A stretch of DNA of 64,000 bases from Streptomyces sp. MMBL 11-1. Its GTDB lineage: Bacteria > Actinomycetota > Actinomycetes > Streptomycetales > Streptomycetaceae. Each line of letters opens with the position of its first letter. Positions within the stretch are counted from its first letter, which is position 1. Of this stretch, positions 28,914-36,522 are shown piece after piece. The translations under genes and the position numbers were made by a program. The stretch is from the NCBI RefSeq assembly GCF_028622875.1, contig NZ_CP117709.1, positions 4,715,001 to 4,779,000 on the forward strand, in the 5' to 3' direction. The notes under the pieces were generated by a model, which did not search any database, had not been told where the DNA came from, and worked only from the letters and a program-made list of their open reading frames with translations.

Positions 28914-29504
28914 ATGATCACATCGCCGAGCAGCGTGCGCCGCAGCGAACGGTCACGCCGCGCGATCCTGCGGTCCGCTCTCGATCTCTGTACGGAGCGG
29001 GGGTACGGGCACGTCACGATAGAGGCCATCGCGGCCGGTGCCGGGGTCAGCAAGAAGACGATCTACCGGTGGTGGCCGTCGAAGGGCGCGGTGCTGCTGG
29101 AGGCGTTCACGGACGCCCTGGTCGACGCCACCCCGTTCGTGGATACCGGCGACATCGGCACCGACCTGCGCGCCCATGTCGCCGGAGCGGTGAGACTGCT
29201 CTCGGTCCCGCCGTTCGGCCCCGCCTACGCGGGCATCCTCTCCGAGCTGCACCACGACGACCTCCTGGCCCGGCAACTGCGGGAGGAACTGGTCGACCCG
29301 CGCGTCGAGGAAGCGATCGGCCGGCTGCGCAGCGCCCAGGAACAGGGCCAGATCCCGCCCGGCGCGGACCTCCCGCTGGCCGTGGAGATGCTGTACGGGC
29401 CCGTCTACTACCGCCATGTGCTGCGCAAGCCCGTCCAGGACGAGGAGACGATCGCCGCCCTGGTGGACCACGTACTGCGCTCCCTGCGCGCGCCGGGGTA
29501 CTGA
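28914..29504 (+). CDS. TetR/AcrR family transcriptional regulator
   Basis: A 196-residue one-component repressor. The helix-turn-helix is clear at residues 15-60: RRAILRSALDLCTERGYGHVTIEAIAAGAGVSKKTIYRWWPSKGAVLLEAF. The C-terminal domain resembles the TetR C-terminal family that follows the KTIYRWWPSK type of HTH. The ligand is unknown. The neighbouring ABC exporter (26686-28699), transcribed in the same direction, is a possible target but does not share its promoter. The ATG at 28914 seems to be leaderless. Confidence 0.92.
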   Translation: MITSPSSVRRSERSRRAILRSALDLCTERGYGHVTIEAIAAGAGVSKKTIYRWWPSKGAVLLEAFTDALVDATPFVDTGDIGTDLRAHVAGAVRLLSVPPFGPAYAGILSELHHDDLLARQLREELVDPRVEEAIGRLRSAQEQGQIPPGADLPLAVEMLYGPVYYRHVLRKPVQDEETIAALVDHVLRSLRAPGY

Positions 29505-29709
29505 CCCGAGGGTGCGCGCCGAGGGTGTGCGCCGACCGCGTCCGCCGGCCGTGGCGGCCCGACGGGGTTCCCGCGCCGGGCCGCGCCGGCTTCCCCGTTC
29601 ACGCGTCTGCCCTCCACCGGTGGCCGGGCACGGTGCGCCGGGTGATGCTGGTCCGGCGCGTGCCGGCTCCGGTGCACCGGTGCGCCGGAGCCGGAGGGCG
29701 GGTGGAGCC

Positions 29710-31977
29710 GTGGCGGACGCCGAGACCCGGGCCGGGCGCGGAAAGGACCCGGGCGGGCCGCACCTGCTGGACGAGGACCTGCTGGACGAGGCCCTGCTGG
29801 CGACGCTGTTCAGCCAGTCCTCCGTCGGCCTGGTCGTCCTCGACCCGCAGCTCCGGCTGGCCCGGGCCAACGCGCTCGGCGACGGCGTCGAGATCGGGGC
29901 GTACATCGGCCGCCGGTTCACCGAGGCCTTCCGGCTCGACGACCCGGGCGGCGCGGAGCAGCTGCTGAAGCGGGTGCTCGCGGGCGAAGGCCCGGTGCGC
30001 GACCGTCTCGTGCGGGGCCGGCTGCGCGAGACCCCCGGCGACCGGGAGTTCCTGGTCTCCGCCTACCGCCTCGACGCCCCCGACGGCCCCGACGCACCCG
30101 CCCTCGGCCTGCTGGCCGCGATCGTCGACGTCACCGAGCGCCAACGGGCCCGCGCCCGGGAAGCCGCGCTCGCCGCCGTACGGGATGCCGTCGGCGGCTC
30201 CCTCGACGTCGCCGCCACCTGCCGCGCCTTCGCCGACGCCCTGGTGCCCGGATTCGCTGACCTCGCCGTGGTCGAGGTGGTGGACGACGTCCTGCGCGGC
30301 GCCGACCCGCCCCCGGGCCCGCTGCCGCCCGACACCCCGCTGCGCCGCGCCGCGAGCGGCCGGTGCGACGCCGTCCGGGACACGGCGGAGGGCGGGGGAG
30401 AGGGCCGGGCGCGGGAGCGCTTGACGGGGATGACCCGCCGCCTGGCCGCCCGTACGCCGTACGCGCTCGCCACCACCGACCTGCGGGCCCGGCTCGTCCC
30501 GCTCGCGCCCGACACCCCCTGGCTGGACACCGACCCGGACGGGGCGCGCGCCGTGACGGAGACCGGCGCGCACTCCCTGATCGTCGTCCCCCTCACCCTG
30601 CGGGGCGCGGTCCTCGGGCTGGTCAGCCTCTACCGCTGCGGGGCGGCCGAGCCGTTCGACGAGGACGACGTCTCCCTGGCCGGTACGGCGGCCACCCGGG
30701 CGGCGCTCAGCATCGACAACGCCCGCCGCTACGAGCGCGAGCACGTCATCGCCTCGACGGTCCAGCGGCGGCTGCTCCCGCAGGCCGAACGGCAGCAGGC
30801 CGCCGTCGACACCGCGCACGTCCTGCTGCCCGGCCGGGACAGCGGCTGCTGGTTCGACACCATCGCCCTGTCCGGCGCCCGCACCGCGCTCGTTGTGGGC
30901 GGCGTGGCGGGCGAAGGCCTCCAGTCGGCCATCGCCATGGGCCAGTTGCGTACGGTCATCCAGGCGCTGGCGGGCCTCGACCTGGAGCCGGAGGAGGTCC
31001 TCGCCCGGCTCAAGGAAACCGCCGACCGCCTCGCCCACGAGCGCGCCTCCCTGCCCCCGGCCGACGAACTCCAGGGCGAACCCCTGAGCGCGGGCTGCCT
31101 GTACGGGGTCTACGACCCGTTCACCCGCACCTGCACCGTCGCGCGCGCCGGGCACCCCGCGCCGCTGATCGTCGGCCCGGACGGGCGGGCGGTCGCGCTG
31201 GACGTGCCGGAAGGGCCCGGACTCTTCTCCGACGACAGCGCGCTCTTCGCGCCCGCCACCGTCACCCTGGAGGTGGGCAGCCTCCTCGCGTTCTGCACCG
31301 CCGACCTGCTCTCGGGCGACCAGGCCGCCGAACGCATCACTCAGGCGCTCGCCCGGCCGGGCCGAAGCCTTCAGCAACTGGGCGACGACATCGTGTACGC
31401 GCTGCCGGACGACACCCGCTCCGCCGGTGCGGCCCTGCTCCTGGCCCGTACCGGTACGGTCTCCGACCATCTGGTCGCCACCTGGGACCTGGCCCAGGAC
31501 CCCACGACGCCCGGCACCTCCCGGGTGCTCGTACGCGACCGGCTCCAGGGCTGGGGCCTGGGCGAGGACACCGTCGAGGCGACGGAGCTGATCGTCAGCG
31601 AGCTGGTCACCAACGCCGTCCGCTACGGTGCCCCGCCGCTGCGGCTGCGTCTCCTGCTGGACTCGACGCTCACCTGTGAGGTCCACGACGGCTCCACGGC
31701 CTCCCCGCACCTGCGGCACGCCGGGACCGTCGACGAGGGCGGCCGGGGACTGTTCATCGTCTCCCGGCTGGCCTCCCACTGGGGGGCCCGCCACGGGCCG
31801 GACGGCAAGGTGCTGTGGACCGAGCAGGAACTGCCGGACGACGAGCGGAACGACGAGGGCGGTGAACAGGACGACGAGGCCGGCGAGCCGGAGGGCGCGG
31901 GGGACGGGCCGGGCGGGGCGGGTGACGGGCCGGACCGTGCGGGCGGCGAGCAGGGCGGCGCGGGCGGCGGGCGGTAG
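29710..31977 (+). CDS. PAS-GAF-SpoIIE (PP2C) phosphatase with C-terminal HATPase/anti-sigma kinase domain
   Basis: A 755-residue signalling protein of the multi-domain SpoIIE type frequent in Streptomyces. Domains in order: PAS near 33-150 (LFSQSSVGLVVLDPQLRLARANALG), GAF near 157-345, PP2C/SpoIIE phosphatase near 350-590 (starting at QRRLLP and containing AGHPAPLIVGPDG), and a GHKL ATPase domain of the RsbW type near 620-707 with N-box ELVTNAVRYG and G-box DEGGRGLFIV. The last 45 residues are Asp/Glu/Gly-rich. Such proteins probably set the phosphorylation of anti-anti-sigma factors. The GTG at 29710 is chosen with GGAGGG at 29693; earlier in-frame starts exist. No sigma or anti-sigma gene is adjacent. 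Confidence 0.9.
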   Translation: MADAETRAGRGKDPGGPHLLDEDLLDEALLATLFSQSSVGLVVLDPQLRLARANALGDGVEIGAYIGRRFTEAFRLDDPGGAEQLLKRVLAGEGPVRDRLVRGRLRETPGDREFLVSAYRLDAPDGPDAPALGLLAAIVDVTERQRARAREAALAAVRDAVGGSLDVAATCRAFADALVPGFADLAVVEVVDDVLRGADPPPGPLPPDTPLRRAASGRCDAVRDTAEGGGEGRARERLTGMTRRLAARTPYALATTDLRARLVPLAPDTPWLDTDPDGARAVTETGAHSLIVVPLTLRGAVLGLVSLYRCGAAEPFDEDDVSLAGTAATRAALSIDNARRYEREHVIASTVQRRLLPQAERQQAAVDTAHVLLPGRDSGCWFDTIALSGARTALVVGGVAGEGLQSAIAMGQLRTVIQALAGLDLEPEEVLARLKETADRLAHERASLPPADELQGEPLSAGCLYGVYDPFTRTCTVARAGHPAPLIVGPDGRAVALDVPEGPGLFSDDSALFAPATVTLEVGSLLAFCTADLLSGDQAAERITQALARPGRSLQQLGDDIVYALPDDTRSAGAALLLARTGTVSDHLVATWDLAQDPTTPGTSRVLVRDRLQGWGLGEDTVEATELIVSELVTNAVRYGAPPLRLRLLLDSTLTCEVHDGSTASPHLRHAGTVDEGGRGLFIVSRLASHWGARHGPDGKVLWTEQELPDDERNDEGGEQDDEAGEPEGAGDGPGGAGDGPDRAGGEQGGAGGGR

Positions 31978-31988
31978 CGGCGAGGGGC

Positions 31989-32034
31989 GCCCGGGGGCGG
32001 AGGCCCGGAGGCCGGTGCCTCCGCCGCCCCGGGC
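31989..32034. terminator. Bidirectional terminator between the SpoIIE-type and RTX genes
   Basis: GCCCGGGGGCGGAGGC and GCCTCCGCCGCCCCGGGC form a long, slightly bulged stem between the two convergent stop codons (31977 plus, 32047 minus). Confidence 0.7.
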
Positions 32035-32046
32035 CCACCGCCCCGC

Positions 32047-32820
32047 CTACCGGAGCACGATGTTCCGGCCCGGGCCGCCGTCGACGGTGTCCTTGCCGGG
32101 GCCGCCGACGACCAGGTCGTCGCCGCCCTCGCCGTGCACCATGTCGTCGCCGGGGCCGCCGAGCAGGATGTCGTTGCCGTCCCCGCCCATGACGTGGTCG
32201 TCACCCGGGCCCCCGTACACCAGGTCATCGCCCTCGTACGCCTCGATCATGTCGTCGCCCCGGCCACCCCACAGCCGCTGGTCGCCGTCGACGGCCATCA
32301 GGTGGTCCATGCCGTCGCCGCCGTCCAGGACCACGCGCCCCATGACCATGTCGTTCCCCGCGTCGCCCCGCACCGTGTGCGCGGTGTGGGCGTGCAGCAT
32401 GTCGTCGCCGGGGCCGCCGCTGACGGTCGCGACCCCGGGGTCGCTGGTGGCGATCTCGTCGTCGCCGTCGCCCAGGAAGACGTCGATCCGGTCCGGGCGG
32501 GAGCTGTCGGTGGGCAGTTCGCAGACGACGTAGGTCTCGTCCCCGGGGGTGAGGTAGGCGCAGTGGTCGCCGGGTACGAGCGGGACCGCGTCGCGGAAGC
32601 CGATCCGGCGGACTCCGTCGCCCCGGTCCATGGGCACCACGTGGAGGTCGTTCGTCTGTCCCGCGCCGGCGGTGAAGGTGATCGACTGCTTCGCCCAGTC
32701 GGCGCCGACGCGGGCCTTCGCCGCGGTGGCGCCGGGGGCCGCGACCGCCGGGGACGCGGCGAGGCCGGTGGCGAGCAGGGCCACGACGGCCGCGCGGGCG
32801 GTGAGTCGGTGTCGGTTCAT
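32047..32820 (-). CDS. Secreted RTX-type calcium-binding repeat protein
   Basis: The 257-residue product has a Sec signal peptide (MNRHRLTARAAVVALLATGLAASPAVAA, cleavage near residue 28) and, from about residue 130, at least seven nonapeptide repeats of the GGxGxDxUx type (GGPGDDMLH, GGRGDDMIE, GGPGDDHVM, GGDGNDILL, GGPGDDMVH, GGPGKDTVD). These fold into a calcium-stabilised parallel beta-roll in the RTX family. RTX proteins of Gram-negatives leave by type I secretion; here the Sec signal replaces that route and no type I exporter is present. The non-repeat N-terminal half is not recognised. The role is unknown; surface or matrix protein is a guess. Confidence 0.88.
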   Translation of the reverse strand: MNRHRLTARAAVVALLATGLAASPAVAAPGATAAKARVGADWAKQSITFTAGAGQTNDLHVVPMDRGDGVRRIGFRDAVPLVPGDHCAYLTPGDETYVVCELPTDSSRPDRIDVFLGDGDDEIATSDPGVATVSGGPGDDMLHAHTAHTVRGDAGNDMVMGRVVLDGGDGMDHLMAVDGDQRLWGGRGDDMIEAYEGDDLVYGGPGDDHVMGGDGNDILLGGPGDDMVHGEGGDDLVVGGPGKDTVDGGPGRNIVLR

Positions 32821-32980
32821 GGGACCTCGTCTCGAAGGGGCGGCCGGGTGGCGGCCTGCCGGCGGGGCCTGCCCGGGGTACCGGCGACCGCGGTCGCGAG
32901 GGCGGCTTCCTCGCGGCCGCGGCCGGCGCGCTCCGGTACCCGGACAGGCCTGGTTCGTCCCGGCAGGCGCCGGGAGGGGT

Positions 32981-33119
32981 GCGGTACCGCGTCAGCTCTC
33001 GTTCACGCGGTACCGCGTTTGCTTACGTTCACGTGCGACGCGTAACCGCTTCCGTTCACGTGCGACGCGGTACCGCGTTTGCTCACGTGCGACGCGGAAC
33101 CGCGTCAGCTCACGTTCAC
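32981..33119. repeat. Five degenerate tandem repeats with a palindromic CGCGGTACCGCG core after the LPMO gene
   Basis: The self-complementary core GCGGTACCGC occurs at 32981, 33007 and 33067, with degenerate copies at 33040 (GCGTAACCGC) and 33094 (GCGGAACCGC). Units are 26-33 bases and also share GTGCGAC or GTTCACG blocks. The last unit overlaps the stop codon of the LPMO gene, and the unit at 32981 repeats the same end sequence (AGAGCTGACGCGG against GTGAGCTGACGCGG). This suggests tandem duplication starting from the 3' end of the gene. Confidence 0.75.
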
Positions 33120-33620
33120 GTCCACGCAGGCGTAGAACGCGTTGGCGGTGTCGGCGATGTTCCACACGGCCAGCACCTTCTGCTTGCCGGACAGGCCGCC
33201 GAAGCTGACCTGGTGGGTGACGGTCTCGCCGGGCCGGGCGCCGCCGTCGTTGAACTCGGCGATCTTCTGGCCGCCCGCGTAGTACTGCCAGGTGCTGGTG
33301 GCGTGCCGCGCCGTCAGCCGCCAGTTGAAGCTGGTCGTCCGGCCGACCGGGGTGACCTTCCAGCCCCTGCCGTCATCGTTGAGCTCGGCGAAGCGGGCGT
33401 TGCCTCCGCTGCAGCTCATGAGGCCCTTGGGGCCCTCGACGCTCTGCGGCTCGTACTTGATGTCGCCGCAGGGGACCGTGCGGGCGGCGCACTGGGCCTG
33501 CCGGCTGGGGGGCGATGAGATGTAGCCGTGCGCGCTCGCGCTGCTCGCGGGCAGGCTGACGGCCAGGAGCGGGGCGATTCCCGCGCCGATGGCGACGGCT
33601 AAGAGCCTCTTGCTTTTCAT
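33105..33620 (-). CDS. AA10 lytic polysaccharide monooxygenase (chitin/cellulose-active)
   Basis: A 171-residue secreted copper enzyme that cleaves crystalline polysaccharide oxidatively. A Sec signal peptide (about 30 residues, ending SSASA) exposes His31 as the mature N-terminus (HGYISSPPSR), one arm of the copper histidine brace; the second His lies in LTARHATSTWQYY. Further AA10 features are SRQAQC, LMSCSGGNARF and AVWNIADTANAFYACVDVNVS. It is a single-domain form with no binding module. The ATG has GAGGAG five bases upstream. Codon 7 is TTA (33602-33600), the rare bldA-dependent codon. A DasR-type operator lies 120 bases upstream. Confidence 0.95.
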   Translation of the reverse strand: MKSKRLLAVAIGAGIAPLLAVSLPASSASAHGYISSPPSRQAQCAARTVPCGDIKYEPQSVEGPKGLMSCSGGNARFAELNDDGRGWKVTPVGRTTSFNWRLTARHATSTWQYYAGGQKIAEFNDGGARPGETVTHQVSFGGLSGKQKVLAVWNIADTANAFYACVDVNVS

Positions 33621-33670
33621 GACAACTCCTCTGTGGGGGTCCGTGCCTGCCCGCGTGACGACGGATCAGG

Positions 33671-33684
33671 CATGCGCATGTCAA
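33671..33684 (-). promoter_or_regulatory. Possible -35 element and short palindrome upstream of the LPMO gene
   Basis: On the minus strand TTGACA (33684-33679) is a perfect -35 hexamer and is followed directly by the palindrome CATGCGCATG (33680-33671). No convincing -10 is found 16-18 bases further on, so the promoter assignment is tentative. Confidence 0.35.
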
Positions 33685-33738
33685 GCAGTCACGCCGTGAC
33701 GGTGGGGTTGTCACGGGTAACGACGGAAGCGTACCGCT

Positions 33739-33754
33739 CTTGGTCTAGACCAAG
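33739..33754. promoter_or_regulatory. DasR-responsive element (dre)-like palindrome
   Basis: CTTGGTCTAGACCAAG is a perfect 16-bp palindrome with the TGGTCTAGACCA core of the DasR operator known from Streptomyces chitin and N-acetylglucosamine genes. It overlaps the stop codon (33747-33745) of the HAD gene and lies 119 bases before the LPMO start, in the direction of LPMO transcription. Control of the LPMO by DasR and GlcN-6-P is the natural reading. Confidence 0.85.
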
Positions 33755-34650
33755 CTAGACCCGGGCGCGAGCTCTGTGCCCGGCCGCCGGGCCGGGACCG
33801 CGCCGAACAGGCGCTCCAGGACCACCGCGACTCCGTCCTCCGCGTTCGACAGGGTCACCTCGTCGGCCGCCGCCCGCAGCTCCGGGTGCGCGTTGCCCAT
33901 GGCCACCCGATGGCCCGAACCGGCGAACATCGGCAGGTCGTTGGGCATGTCCCCGAACGCGACAGTCCGCTCCGCCCCGATCCCCAGCAGTTCGGCGGCC
34001 AGCGCCAGCCCCGTGCCCTTGTCCACGCCGCGCGGGGCCAGCTCCACCGTGCCCGGCCCCGCCATGGTCACCGTCGCCAGATCGCCCACGGCCCCGCGCG
34101 CTGCGGCGGTCAGCGCGTCGTCGCCCAGCTCGGGGTGGCGCACCAGCACCTTGATCACGGGCCGCTCCCACAACGCGGCGCGGGAGCCGACGCGTCGGGC
34201 GGGAAGCGTCGGGTTCGGCATCCGGTACCCGTCCTCGATCAGGGTCACCCCGTCCACGCCGTCCTGGTCCACGGCGGCGAACACGGCCCCCACCTCCGCC
34301 TCGATCTTCCCGAGCGCGGTGTCGGCGGCCTCGCGGTCCAGCGTGACGGACCGCAACAACCGCCCGCCGCCGCCCGCCCCGGCCTCGTACAGCTGGGTGC
34401 CCTGCCCGCAGACGACGAGCCCGGTGTACGCCAGGTCCGCGAGCAGCGCCCGTATCCCGGGCACGGGCCGCCCGGTGACGACCAGGTGCCGGGCGCCCGC
34501 GGCGGCGGCGAGGGCGAGCGCGGCGCGGGACCGGACGCTCACGGTGTCGTCCGGGCGCAGCAGGGTGCCGTCCAGGTCCGTGGCGACGAGGTCGTAGGCG
34601 GGGGCGGCGCCGGGGGCGGTGCCGGGGGCGTATGCGGGGGGCGTGGGCAT
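33745..34650 (-). CDS. HAD family hydrolase (Cof-type phosphatase)
   Basis: A 301-residue cytoplasmic phosphatase of the Cof/subfamily IIB type. Motif I is DLDGTLL with nucleophile Asp25 and Asp27, motif II is VTGRP, the conserved Lys lies in DKGTGLALAAELLGI, and motif III/IV is FGDMPNDLPMF. Between them is the C2-type cap with IEDGYRMPNPTLPARR. Family members dephosphorylate sugar phosphates or FMN-like compounds; the substrate here cannot be named. The first 18 residues are Pro/Ala-rich, so the true start could be slightly downstream. Its stop is part of the dre-like palindrome. Confidence 0.92.
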   Translation of the reverse strand: MPTPPAYAPGTAPGAAPAYDLVATDLDGTLLRPDDTVSVRSRAALALAAAAGARHLVVTGRPVPGIRALLADLAYTGLVVCGQGTQLYEAGAGGGGRLLRSVTLDREAADTALGKIEAEVGAVFAAVDQDGVDGVTLIEDGYRMPNPTLPARRVGSRAALWERPVIKVLVRHPELGDDALTAAARGAVGDLATVTMAGPGTVELAPRGVDKGTGLALAAELLGIGAERTVAFGDMPNDLPMFAGSGHRVAMGNAHPELRAAADEVTLSNAEDGVAVVLERLFGAVPARRPGTELAPGSSLV

Positions 34651-34722
34651 GGGCCCCAGACTAGAAGGACCTGGATGGCCGCTTGCGCGTCAGGGACGTA
34701 TCGGGTAAGTGCCGAGACCGTT

Positions 34723-34766
34723 GTCAGGCGACGGTCAGGCGACGGTCAGGCGATGGTCAGGAGACG
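34723..34766. repeat. Four tandem 11-bp repeats (GTCAGGCGACG) at the end of the MarR-like gene
   Basis: Copies begin at 34723, 34734, 34745 (GTCAGGCGATG) and 34756 (GTCAGGAGACG). The last copy includes the stop codon of the MarR-like gene. The period is close to one helical turn. Confidence 0.8.
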
Positions 34767-35224
34767 GCCCCGCCGGCGTTGCGGACCAGCTGCCGCAGCA
34801 CCTTCACCGTGGTGACGTAGTCCGCGTCGGAAATGCCCGCGTGGAGCGCGGCGCGGATCGCGGGAGCGTTGCGCTTGAGGTCGAGGCGCGCCTGTTCCCC
34901 CTCCTCCGTGATCCACAACCGGCCTGCCGCGTCCCGCGTGAGCCAGCCGCGCTGTACGAGTTCCCCGGCCGCGACCGCCAGGTCGTCCTCGGGCCGGATG
35001 TACGAGGCCATGGCCCGCTGGAGCTCGGGGACGGTCATTCCCGCGCCGTCGGGCGAGATGTCATCGGCCGACAGATTGCGCAGAAGCCAGAACTGGGGCT
35101 GGGTGTAGCCCTTCTCGGCCTGCCGCTCGCGGATGTACGCGATCAGCGCCTCGTAGGCGACGCCGGTCCAGTAGGCGGCGGGCTGTCCGGCGAGTTCGGC
35201 GTCGCTGAGCTGTTGATCCGACAT
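34757..35224 (-). CDS. MarR-like winged-helix protein
   Basis: From the ATG at 35224, nine bases after GGGAG, the product has 155 residues. It contains a central winged-helix region: AYIRERQAEKGYTQPQFWLLRNL, MTVPELQRAMASYI, DDLAVAAGELVQRGWLTRDAAGRLWITEEGEQARLDLKRNAPAIRAALHAGI. The GWLTRD..GRLWITEEG portion is the typical wing followed by the dimer helix of MarR-type proteins. An upstream in-frame extension to 35299 lacks a ribosome binding site. Ligand and targets are unknown. It lies upstream of the HAD gene on the same strand. Confidence 0.8.
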   Translation of the reverse strand: MSDQQLSDAELAGQPAAYWTGVAYEALIAYIRERQAEKGYTQPQFWLLRNLSADDISPDGAGMTVPELQRAMASYIRPEDDLAVAAGELVQRGWLTRDAAGRLWITEEGEQARLDLKRNAPAIRAALHAGISDADYVTTVKVLRQLVRNAGGAVS

Positions 35225-35374
35225 GAGAACGTGCTCCCTCGGTGGTGCGGACCGGACCCGGACGGTCGTACGGGCCTTGCGGTGACCGTAGAACCTCAAG
35301 TGCGGTCGAGGGCAAGGGCAAGGGCGAGGGCAAGGGCGCGGGCAAAGGGCGGGCTTGGCGGGGCCGGTCCGGAG

Positions 35375-35406
35375 GAGCCCCTCCGGGGCCGGTCCCGGAG
35401 GGGCTC
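35375..35406 (-). terminator. Terminator of the GntR-acdS unit
   Basis: GAGCCCCTCCGG and CCGGAGGGGCTC form a perfect 12-bp stem with an 8-base loop, 12 bases beyond the acdS stop on the minus strand. Next to it, 35305-35352 is a GGCAAG/GGCGAG hexanucleotide low-complexity run. Confidence 0.8.
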
Positions 35407-35417
35407 GGGCAAGGAGG

Positions 35418-36425
35418 TCAGCGGAGGATGCCGCTGTAGGCGTTGAGCGCGGGCTGGCCGCCGAGGTGCGCGTACAGCACGTTGGACCCCTTGGGGATCT
35501 CGCCGCCGCGCACCAGATCGATCAGCCCGGCCATGGACTTGCCCTCGTAGACCGGGTCGATGATCATGCCTTCGAGCCGGCCGGTGAGCTTGATGGCGTC
35601 CACCGTGGACGCCACGGGCACGCCGTAGAGGTCTCCGGCCCAGCCTTCCAGCACGGTGATCTCGTCGTCCTTCAACTCGCGTCCCAGGCCGATGAGTTCG
35701 GCGGTGTTACGGGCGATCCGCGCCACCTGGGCGCGGGTCTCGGCGAGCTTCGCCGACGCGTCGATGCCCAGGATCCGCCGTGGCCGGTCCTGGCCCGCGA
35801 ACCCGGCGATCATGCCGGCCTGCGTGCTGCCGGTGACGCTGCACACCACGACGGTGTCGAAGAAGACCCCCAACTCCTGCTCCTGCCGCTGCACTTCGCG
35901 CGCCCAGTTCGCGAAGCCGAGGCCGCCGAGGGGATGGTCCGAGCCGCCCGCCGGAATGGCGTACGGTGTGCCGCCCGCGGCCCGTACGTCCTCCAGCGCC
36001 TGGCGCCAGCTGTCCTTGACGCCGATGCCGAAGCCCGCCTGCACCAGCCGCACGTCGGCGCCCATGATGCGGGACAGCAGGATGTTGCCCACCTTGTCGT
36101 TGACCGCGTCGGGCCAGTCCACCCAGCTCTCCTGGATCAGGACCGCCTTCAGGCCGGCGCGGGCGGCGACGGCCGCCACCTGCCGGGTGTGGTTGGACTG
36201 CACGCCGCCGATGCTGACGAGGGTGTCCGCGCCCTGCCGGAGGGCGTCGGGGAGCAGGTACTCCAGCTTGCGGGTCTTGTTGCCGCCGTAAGCGAGACCG
36301 GCGTTGCAGTCCTCGCGCTTGGCCCAGACGCGCGCCCCGCCGAGGTGGTCGCTGAGCCGGTCCAGGGGGTGCACCGGGCTGGGGCCGAACAGCAGGGGGT
36401 AACGCTCGAAGTCGTCAAGGGACAT
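35418..36425 (-). CDS. acdS: 1-aminocyclopropane-1-carboxylate (ACC) deaminase
   Basis: A PLP enzyme that opens ACC, the ethylene precursor, to 2-oxobutanoate and ammonia. From the ATG at 36425, behind GAGGAG, it is 335 residues, the family length. The PLP lysine is in [11 protein letters not shown], the catalytic Ser in [10 protein letters not shown] (the common QSNQT has His here), Thr in [10 protein letters not shown], Tyr in the DLYGVP region and Tyr-Glu in DPVYEGKSM. The Glu of VYEG and the Leu of YAHLGG are the residues that separate true ACC deaminases from D-cysteine desulfhydrases, so ACC deaminase is favoured. It follows a GntR gene on the same strand after 97 bases. Confidence 0.93.
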   Translation of the reverse strand: MSLDDFERYPLLFGPSPVHPLDRLSDHLGGARVWAKREDCNAGLAYGGNKTRKLEYLLPDALRQGADTLVSIGGVQSNHTRQVAAVAARAGLKAVLIQESWVDWPDAVNDKVGNILLSRIMGADVRLVQAGFGIGVKDSWRQALEDVRAAGGTPYAIPAGGSDHPLGGLGFANWAREVQRQEQELGVFFDTVVVCSVTGSTQAGMIAGFAGQDRPRRILGIDASAKLAETRAQVARIARNTAELIGLGRELKDDEITVLEGWAGDLYGVPVASTVDAIKLTGRLEGMIIDPVYEGKSMAGLIDLVRGGEIPKGSNVLYAHLGGQPALNAYSGILR

Positions 36426-36522
36426 CGTGGGCTCCTCGGTGGGTGGGGACGGGTCCGGCACGGTGGCACCGCGGGGGCGTCGTGCGACGGAGGGCGTTCA
36501 GGGGGGGGTGCGTCCAGCAACA

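Noticed and set aside
32981..33119. CRISPR array
   Set aside because: Units are directly adjacent and degenerate, with no constant-length unique spacers and no cas genes; tandem duplication explains them better.
33105..33620. Truncated or frameshifted LPMO because of its short length
   Set aside because: Signal peptide, N-terminal His, second His and C-terminal core motifs are all present; single-domain AA10 enzymes of about 140-190 mature residues are normal.
36426..36461. Upstream start for acdS (12 extra residues)
   Set aside because: The ATG at 36425 has a good GAGGAG site and gives the standard family N-terminus ([16 protein letters not shown]); the extension has neither.
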